From NCBI GenBank assembly GCA_023436025.1, contig JAEZKX010000391.1, positions 1 through 19,042 on the forward strand: 19,042 nt of DNA, written 5' to 3'. The notes under the pieces are model-generated. The model ran no database searches and was not told the DNA's origin. It saw nothing but the letters and a program-made list of their open reading frames with translations. The first letter of the stretch is position 1. Every line of letters starts with the position of its first letter. This DNA is from Pseudomonadota bacterium. GTDB lineage: Bacteria; Pseudomonadota; Gammaproteobacteria; Burkholderiales; Burkholderiaceae_C. The translations under genes and the position numbers were made by a program. Shown here piece after piece: positions 15,064 through 19,042 of this stretch.

Positions 15064-16238
15064 GACGCCCCCTGCGCCGGCGGCAGCGGAAGCAGCAAGG
15101 TGAAGGTGCTGCCGCGCCCGGGCGCGCTGTCGATGGCGATGGTGCCGCCCAGCGACAGGGCGCGTTCGCGCATGCCCATCACGCCGTAGGCGGTGCGCGA
15201 CTCGAAGCGTTCGGCCGCGGCGCCCACGCCGTCGTCCTGCACGCCCAGGTGCAGCAGGCCGTCGCGAGCCTCGATGCGCACGGCGATGCGCGCGGCCTGC
15301 GCATGCCGGCCCACGTTGCTGAGCATCTCCTGGAAGATGCGGAACACGGCCATGGCATGGGCTTCCGGCAGCGTGGGCGGCGCGGCCAGGCGCATCTCCC
15401 AGGCCAGCGCCACTTCGGCCGCGCGCGCGAACTCGTCGGCCTGCCATTCCAGCGCCGCCCATAGGCCCTGGTGGTCGAGGATGCTGGGGCGCAGGTCGGT
15501 GATGATGTTGCCGACGCTGCCGACCGCGTCCTCGATCAGGCGCGCCATGTTGCGGCACTTGTCGCGCAGGCGCGCGCGTACCGCCTGCGCTTCCTCCGGG
15601 CTGCGCCGTTCCTGCTCCGACAGGCGCTTGTCTAGCCAGCCGACGTCCATCTTCAGCGCCACCAGCAGGCTGCCCAGCTCGTCGTGCACCTCGCGCGCGA
15701 TGCGGGTGCGCTCCTGCTCGCGCGCCTTCTCCAGCCAGGCGCCGAGCTCGCGCGTGCGCGCCAGCGCCGCCGACAGTTCCAGCGTGCGCTCGGCCACGCG
15801 CTGCTCCAGCTCCTGCTTGGCCGCGGCCAGCGCATCGGCCGCGCGCTTGCGTTCGGTGATGTCGATGAAGGTGATGACCGCGCCGTGCACCTCGCCGTCG
15901 GCGATCACGGGATGGCTGGAATACTCCACCGGAAAGGGCGTGTGGTCACTGCGCCAGAACACCTCGGTGTCCAGCCGGCACGGCTGGCCGCGGCGGAAGG
16001 CGTTGAAGATGGGACAGTCGGTGTCGGGGTAGGGCGAGCCGTCGGCGTGCGAGTGGTGGGTGAGCTCGTGCATGTTGCGCCCCAGCACCTGCGGCGGCTG
16101 CAGGCCCAGCATGCGGGCGCCGGCGCGGTTGATGAAGGTGCAGTGGCCCGCCAGATCGACGCCGAAGATGCCTTCGCCGGTGGAGTCCAGCAGCAGTTCC
16201 AGGGGCGCCAGTCCGCCCGCCACCGCGCCGGCCGCCAT
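15060..16238 (-). CDS. PAS-domain NarX/UhpB-type sensor histidine kinase
   Basis: A 392-residue soluble kinase. An N-terminal PAS domain (about 12-128) contains the stretch HHSHADGSPYPDTDCPI (61-77), rich in His and Cys, as seen in many bacterial PAS domains. A coiled coil (130-175) leads to HisKA_3 with the H-box REVHDELG (His185), and to a HATPase (LSNVGRHAQA, DDGVGAA, GVMGMRERALSLGG). There is no membrane helix, so the signal is cytoplasmic. The ATG at 16238 shares one base with the preceding stop (TGATG), and its stop overlaps the response regulator by 4 nt. The signal is unknown; the position suggests nitrogen or cyanate status. Confidence 0.93.
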   Translation of the reverse strand: MAAGAVAGGLAPLELLLDSTGEGIFGVDLAGHCTFINRAGARMLGLQPPQVLGRNMHELTHHSHADGSPYPDTDCPIFNAFRRGQPCRLDTEVFWRSDHTPFPVEYSSHPVIADGEVHGAVITFIDITERKRAADALAAAKQELEQRVAERTLELSAALARTRELGAWLEKAREQERTRIAREVHDELGSLLVALKMDVGWLDKRLSEQERRSPEEAQAVRARLRDKCRNMARLIEDAVGSVGNIITDLRPSILDHQGLWAALEWQADEFARAAEVALAWEMRLAAPPTLPEAHAMAVFRIFQEMLSNVGRHAQAARIAVRIEARDGLLHLGVQDDGVGAAAERFESRTAYGVMGMRERALSLGGTIAIDSAPGRGSTFTLLLPLPPAQGAS

Positions 16239-16705
16239 CACAGGCCCAGCGCGGACAGGCCGGGGTGGTCGTCCGGCCGGGGCCCCAGCGGCCAGTGGAA
16301 CAGGCGGTCGCCGGCGGCGATCGGCAGGTCGTTGATGCTGGCGAAGCGCCGGCGCATCAGGCCGCGGGCGTCGAATTCCCAGTTCTCGTTGCCGTAGCTG
16401 CGGAACCACTGGCCGGAGTCGTCATGCCATTCGTAGGCGAAACGCACCGCGATGCGCTCGCCGCCGAAGGCCCACAGCTCCTTGATGAGGCGGTAGTCCA
16501 GTTCGCGGTCCCATTTGCGGCGCAGGAACTGGCGCACCGCGGCGTGACCCACGGGGAATTCGGCGCGGTTGCGCCACTGCGTGTCTTCCGTGTAGACCTG
16601 CACCACGCGGTCGGGGTCGCGGGTGTTCCAGGCGTTCTCCGCCATGCGCACCTTCTGCGCGGCGGATTCGGGCGTGAATGGCGGCAGTGGCGGGCGGGGC
16701 TCCAT
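16238..16705 (-). CDS. DUF1348 / NTF2-fold (SnoaL-like) protein
   Basis: A 155-residue soluble protein with the DUF1348 pattern: WNTRDPDRVVQVYTEDTQWRNR, FLRRKWDRELDYRLIKELW, VRFAYEWHDDSGQWFRSYGNENWEF and a C-terminal segment around INDLPI. NTF2-fold members bind small hydrophobic ligands or act as isomerases or hydrolases; this subfamily has no established activity that I know of. Its stop shares one base with the kinase start (TGATG), so translation is coupled. It might serve as a ligand-binding accessory to the kinase, or be an independent enzyme. No Shine-Dalgarno sequence is clear at the ATG; Met21 is a possible alternative start. Confidence 0.88.
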   Translation of the reverse strand: MEPRPPLPPFTPESAAQKVRMAENAWNTRDPDRVVQVYTEDTQWRNRAEFPVGHAAVRQFLRRKWDRELDYRLIKELWAFGGERIAVRFAYEWHDDSGQWFRSYGNENWEFDARGLMRRRFASINDLPIAAGDRLFHWPLGPRPDDHPGLSALGL

Positions 16706-16746
16706 GCCGGTGCACGAAGCAAGCGCCGCGCCAGCCTAGTGCCGGC

Positions 16747-17226
16747 TCAGCCGCGGCGGGCGGCCTCGATCCGGGCGATGTCGATCTTGCCCATCTCCAT
16801 CATCGCGTCGAAGGCCCGCTTGGCGGCGGCGCGGTCGGGGTCGGCGATGGCCGCGGTCAGCGCCCGCGGCGTGATCTGCCACGACACGCCCCACTTGTCC
16901 TTGCACCAGCCGCAGGCGCTCTCCTGGCCGCCGTTGCCGACGATGGCGTTCCACAGGCGGTCGGTCTCTTCCTGGTCGTCGGTGGCGATCTGGAAGGAGA
17001 AGGCCTCGTCATGGCTGAAGGCCGGGCCGCCATTGATCCCGATGCAGGGGATGCCGGCGACGGTGAACTCCACCAGCAGCACGTCGCCCTCCTTGCCGCT
17101 CGGATAGTCGCCGGGCGCGTAGTGCACGGCGTGGACGGCGCTGTCGGGAAAGGTCCTGGCGTAGAACGTGGCGGCTTCCTGCGCGGTGCCGTCGTACCAG
17201 AGGCAGACGGTGTTCTTGCTGGGCAC
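16747..17226 (-). CDS. VOC-family (PhnB-like) protein
   Basis: A 159-residue protein of the glyoxalase/VOC superfamily, PhnB or 3-dmu-9_3-mt subgroup. Typical stretches are CLWYDGTAQEAATFYARTFP, GINGGPAFSHDEAFSFQI, and near the C-terminus GNGGQESACGWCKDKWGVSWQI. Despite the old name linking the group to ubiquinone methylation, these proteins have no proven common reaction; many are metal-free VOC folds. The start is GTG at 17226, with AGGAG 6 nt upstream; a nearby ATG is out of frame. It ends 42 nt before the DUF1348 start and may share its transcript. Confidence 0.9.
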   Translation of the reverse strand: MPSKNTVCLWYDGTAQEAATFYARTFPDSAVHAVHYAPGDYPSGKEGDVLLVEFTVAGIPCIGINGGPAFSHDEAFSFQIATDDQEETDRLWNAIVGNGGQESACGWCKDKWGVSWQITPRALTAAIADPDRAAAKRAFDAMMEMGKIDIARIEAARRG

Positions 17227-17293
17227 ATCAGGCTCCTGTCGTGGCGGTGCGGACAGTCTGCCACCGCCCCACGGCCGCGCTGGCGGCCGCCCG

Positions 17294-17806
17294 TCAGGGC
17301 GTGGCAGCCAGGCGGTCGCTGCCTTCCACGCCCGCTTGCAGGCGCCGCACCACGCCTTGCGGGTCGAGGTGGATCCACTGGATGCGGTCCGTGCCACGGG
17401 CGTCGCGCCAGCGGTAGGCCAGCACCGGGCCGTCCCAGCCGGGCGCGCGCTCTACCCGGGCCGGCGGCCCGAGTTCGCGCACCACGTCCTCGCGCGTCCA
17501 GGCGTCGACCGCGATGCGGGCGAAGCCCTCGGCATGCAGCACCTGGCGTGAGCGGGTCACGCGTTCGGCCGCGTCCAGGTCGATCATCCAGGCGCGCTGG
17601 CCCGGTTGCAGCGCGTACTGCAGGCGCTGGCCGCCGTCGGGCAGGGCGAGCACGCGCGACGGCTGGCCCAGGCGGGTCAGCACGGCGTCGCGGGTGTCGC
17701 CCGGGCGGATGGCGTCGGCAGGAAAGCGGCTGGCGCAGGCGGCCAGCAGCAGGCAGGCGAGGGCGGCCGCGGGCGCGGCGAAGGTGCGGGTCATGGAGGC
17801 GGGCAT
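17294..17806 (-). CDS. Putative BamE/SmpA-like outer-membrane lipoprotein
   Basis: A 170-residue protein (166 if it starts at Met5, position 17794, which gives a more usual signal peptide). A type II signal peptide ends in the lipobox LLAAC, with the acylated Cys at residue 24. After it, IRPGDTRDAVLTRLGQPSRV matches the first helix-turn of BamE/OmlA-type folds, and a second copy-like stretch, WTREDVVRELGPPARVER, follows about 68 residues later, so the protein may contain two BamE-like units. No Asp follows the Cys, so outer-membrane sorting is expected. The function is unknown; it need not be the Bam complex subunit, which is usually shorter. Confidence 0.82.
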   Translation of the reverse strand: MPASMTRTFAAPAAALACLLLAACASRFPADAIRPGDTRDAVLTRLGQPSRVLALPDGGQRLQYALQPGQRAWMIDLDAAERVTRSRQVLHAEGFARIAVDAWTREDVVRELGPPARVERAPGWDGPVLAYRWRDARGTDRIQWIHLDPQGVVRRLQAGVEGSDRLAATP

Positions 17807-17831
17807 GGGGCTGGCGGCCGGAACGACGCGT

Positions 17832-18254
17832 TCAGGCCTTGGGGTACAGGATCATCTGCGTGCAGCGGAACAGCGCCATCGTCTTGCCGCTGCCGCGGTG
17901 CGTCACCACCGCGTCCCAGACCTGGGTGGTGCGGCCCGCGTGGGCCAGCGTGGCGACGCAGTCGATGACGCCGTCGCGCGCCGTGCCGAGGTGGTTGGAC
18001 TTGAGCTCGATGGTGGTGAAGCCGCTGGCGCCTTCGGGCAGGCTTTCGAAACTGCCGTAGCCGCAGGCCGTGTCCGCCAGGGTGACGACCGTGCCGGCAT
18101 GCAGGAAGCCGTTGGGCGCCATGTGGAAAGGCTGGACGGTGAGTTCCACCTTGACGGTGCCGGGCGCCATGTCCAGCACCACCACGCCCAGGTGGCCGGG
18201 CAGCTTGCCTTGGCCGCGGGCGGTGTAGGCGGCAGCGCGTGTCGGGTCGGTCAT
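17832..18254 (-). CDS. PaaI-type hotdog-fold thioesterase
   Basis: A 140-residue hotdog-fold protein. The PaaI/YbgC-type active-site stretch is PNGFLHAGTVVTLADTACG (Asn48, His52, Gly54, Asp61), followed by TTIELKSNHLGTARDG, the usual second strand. It hydrolyses acyl-CoA thioesters, probably of aromatic or medium-chain acids, in the cytoplasm; the substrate is not known. The ATG at 18254 lacks a Shine-Dalgarno sequence, and TAAAGT lies 7 nt upstream, so a leaderless mRNA is possible. Its stop is 26 nt before the lipoprotein gene. Just upstream lies the second 8-bp array. Confidence 0.93.
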   Translation of the reverse strand: MTDPTRAAAYTARGQGKLPGHLGVVVLDMAPGTVKVELTVQPFHMAPNGFLHAGTVVTLADTACGYGSFESLPEGASGFTTIELKSNHLGTARDGVIDCVATLAHAGRTTQVWDAVVTHRGSGKTMALFRCTQMILYPKA

Positions 18255-18288
18255 GGCGGCGACTTTACACGGGGCCCCACGGCGGCGC

Positions 18289-18408
18289 CTCTCCTTGACT
18301 CCTCGACTCCTCGACTCCTTGATTCCTCGACTCCTCGACTCCTCGACTCCTCGACTCCTCGACTCCTTGATTCCTTGATTCCTTGATTCCTTGATTCCTT
18401 GATTCCCC
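18289..18408. repeat. 8-bp tandem repeat array (15 units)
   Basis: Fifteen octamers in register: CTCTCCTT, GACTCCTC twice, GACTCCTT, GATTCCTC, GACTCCTC four times, GACTCCTT, GATTCCTT four times, and a last GATTCCCC. The consensus is GAYTCCTY, and the variants are grouped in blocks, which suggests expansion by slippage. It lies in the 303-nt gap between the thioesterase start and the tRNA. The rest of that gap (18409-18539) holds only a short hairpin CGCCGGC-ACG-GCCGGCG (18431-18447) and the tRNA promoter. Confidence 0.95.
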
Positions 18409-18539
18409 AGGAGCGCCAGTTGCCCGATCGCGCCGGCACGGCCGGCGAGGTGTAGCTGGGCGCACCGAACCTGGTGGCGCAGCCGCCCCGAACAAAAGGA
18501 AGATGCACGCCGCGGCGAAAAGCGGTCCGCGAATGGTGC

Positions 18540-18545
18540 TATACT
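18540..18545 (+). promoter_or_regulatory. -10 box of the tRNA-Arg gene
   Basis: TATACT (five of six bases) ends 12 nt before the mature tRNA, giving a start near 18552. The -35 region (GCGAAA, about 18517) is weak. Confidence 0.55.
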
Positions 18546-18557
18546 TTCTTTCTTCGC

Positions 18558-18634
18558 GCGGCTGTAGCTCAGTTGGATAGAGTACTTGGCTACGAACCAA
18601 GGGGTCGTGGGTTCGAATCCTGCCAGCCGCGCCA
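18558..18634 (+). tRNA. tRNA-Arg (anticodon ACG)
   Basis: A 77-nt tRNA with encoded CCA. The acceptor stem GCGGCTG pairs with CAGCCGC; the D arm contains GTAGCTCAGTTGGATAGAG; the anticodon stem CTTGG/CCAAG encloses the loop CTACGAA, giving anticodon ACG (read as ICG, for CGU/CGC/CGA codons); the T loop is TTCGAAT. The discriminator is G. Two T-stem pairs are G-U wobbles. It stands alone, with its own promoter and terminator. Confidence 0.98.
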
Positions 18635-18643
18635 CTCTCTCGG

Positions 18644-18681
18644 TGGCCTGGAAGCGCAAGCTTCCAGGCCATTTTCTTTTT
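18644..18681 (+). terminator. Rho-independent terminator of the tRNA gene
   Basis: TGGCCTGGAAGC, loop GCAA, GCTTCCAGGCCA form a perfect 12-bp stem, followed by TTTTCTTTTT. A GNRA tetraloop and a strong T-run make this a textbook intrinsic terminator, 10 nt after the tRNA CCA end. Confidence 0.95.
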
Positions 18682-18689
18682 GCGTGGCC

Positions 18690-18707
18690 GCCCCCGGCGC
18701 CGGGGGC
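18690..18707. promoter_or_regulatory. 18-bp perfect palindrome before the deaminase gene
   Basis: GCCCCCGGCGCCGGGGGC is its own reverse complement. A -10-like TATCCT starts 2 nt later (18709-18714), so the palindrome covers the spacer and reaches the -35 position. It could be an operator, or a chance GC-rich palindrome. Confidence 0.35.
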
Positions 18708-18739
18708 TTATCCTGTGCCTCCCGCCGCAGGAGACCGCC

Positions 18740-19042
18740 ATGAAGCCCACCCCCCTCGACGACTCCACCGCCATGCGGCTGGCCATCGCGGCCTCGCGGC
18801 GCGCGCGGGACGCGGGCAACATGCCGTATGGCGCGGCCCTGGTCTCGCCTGCAGGCGAGCTGCTGCACGTGGCCGGCAACAACCAGGTGACCAGCGGCGA
18901 CTGCACCGGCCATGCCGAGATGGTGCTGCTGCGCGAGGCCGGCCAGCGGCTGGGGCGCGAGGCGCTGCGCGGCACGACCGTCTATGCCAGCGGCGAGCCG
19001 TGCGCCATGTGCTGCGGCGCGCTGTACTGGGCGGGCGTGCAC
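18740..19042 (+). CDS. Nucleoside/cytidine-deaminase-fold protein (3' end missing)
   Basis: The first 101 residues are present and the frame is open to the right edge. The zinc deaminase motifs are clear: HAE (His58, Glu60) and PCAMC (87-91, with Cys88 and Cys91). The order and spacing fit the guanine deaminase/TadA/nucleoside deaminase family, which hydrolyses an exocyclic amino group on a purine or pyrimidine base. PYGAALV (29-35) and CTGHAEMVLL agree with the nucleoside-deaminase (guanine deaminase-like) branch rather than tRNA-specific TadA, but the C-terminus is needed to decide. The ATG at 18740 is supported by AGGAG at 18729-18733 with 6-nt spacing. Confidence 0.9.
   Translation, partial: MKPTPLDDSTAMRLAIAASRRARDAGNMPYGAALVSPAGELLHVAGNNQVTSGDCTGHAEMVLLREAGQRLGREALRGTTVYASGEPCAMCCGALYWAGVH

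Noticed and set aside
16747..17226. Ubiquinone methyltransferase suggested by the old family name (3-dmu-9_3-mt)
   Set aside because: The protein has a VOC fold and no S-adenosylmethionine-binding motif, so a methyltransferase call is not supported.
18289..18408. Possible CRISPR array
   Set aside because: The units are 8 bp and contiguous, with no spacers and no cas genes nearby. The same applies to 3622-3709.
18558..18634. tRNA-Arg as an attachment site for an integrated element
   Set aside because: There is no integrase and no second copy of the tRNA 3' end in the window; the flanking genes look like ordinary chromosome.

Overview
This is a GC-rich (roughly 70% G+C by eye), densely coding chromosomal window. 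Codon use, gene content and the Gram-negative signals (Sec, Tat and lipoprotein export signals, NarX/NarL-type two-component proteins) suggest a betaproteobacterium, most likely Burkholderiales and perhaps a Comamonadaceae-like genus. The genus is an inference. I see no transposase, integrase, phage gene or CRISPR array.

Left part, + strand. Positions 2-3449 are the 3' end of a sensory operon: a SpoIIE/RsbX-type serine phosphatase cut by the window edge, a soluble histidine kinase, and a large REC-PAS-HisKA-HATPase-REC hybrid kinase, joined by a 2-nt gap and a 4-nt overlap. This layout resembles Gram-negative stressosome (RsbR-S-T-X) modules that signal through a two-component system. A 320-nt intergenic region follows, with a small hairpin, a promoter-like element and an 8-bp tandem array. 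Next come a periplasmic FKBP-type prolyl isomerase, a glutathione S-transferase, a PAP2 membrane phosphatase and a LigB/DODA-type dioxygenase, all on the + strand. A LysR regulator (- strand) and a short-chain dehydrogenase (+ strand) form a classic divergent pair with a T-N11-A palindrome between them.

Central part, - strand. Positions 8457-10721 encode a fusion of a RecB-type PD-(D/E)XK nuclease and an XPD/DinG-type iron-sulfur helicase. Upstream of it lies a cyanate-use cluster (10777-14300): Tat-exported NrtA-like binding protein, permease, ATPase and cyanase, all overlapping and therefore probably one transcript. It is preceded by a sigma-54-like promoter (GGGCAAG-N4-TTGCA) that suggests nitrogen control. 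Immediately upstream are a NarL-type response regulator, a PAS-containing NarX-type kinase and a DUF1348 (NTF2-fold) protein, again overlapping. The expected flow is: signal to kinase and regulator, then (inferred) cyanate import, and cyanase-catalysed release of ammonia and CO2.

Right part. A PhnB-like VOC protein, a BamE-like lipoprotein and a PaaI-type thioesterase lie on the - strand. Then come a second 8-bp tandem array (15 units), a tRNA-Arg(ACG) with promoter and strong intrinsic terminator, and the start of a nucleoside deaminase (+ strand) that runs off the window.

The points most worth following are the cyanate cluster with its candidate sigma-54 promoter and two-component pair, the Cys/His-rich leader on the binding protein, the nuclease-helicase fusion, the two octamer arrays, and several genes that seem to lack a ribosome-binding site but have a -10-like hexamer 6-7 nt before the start codon.
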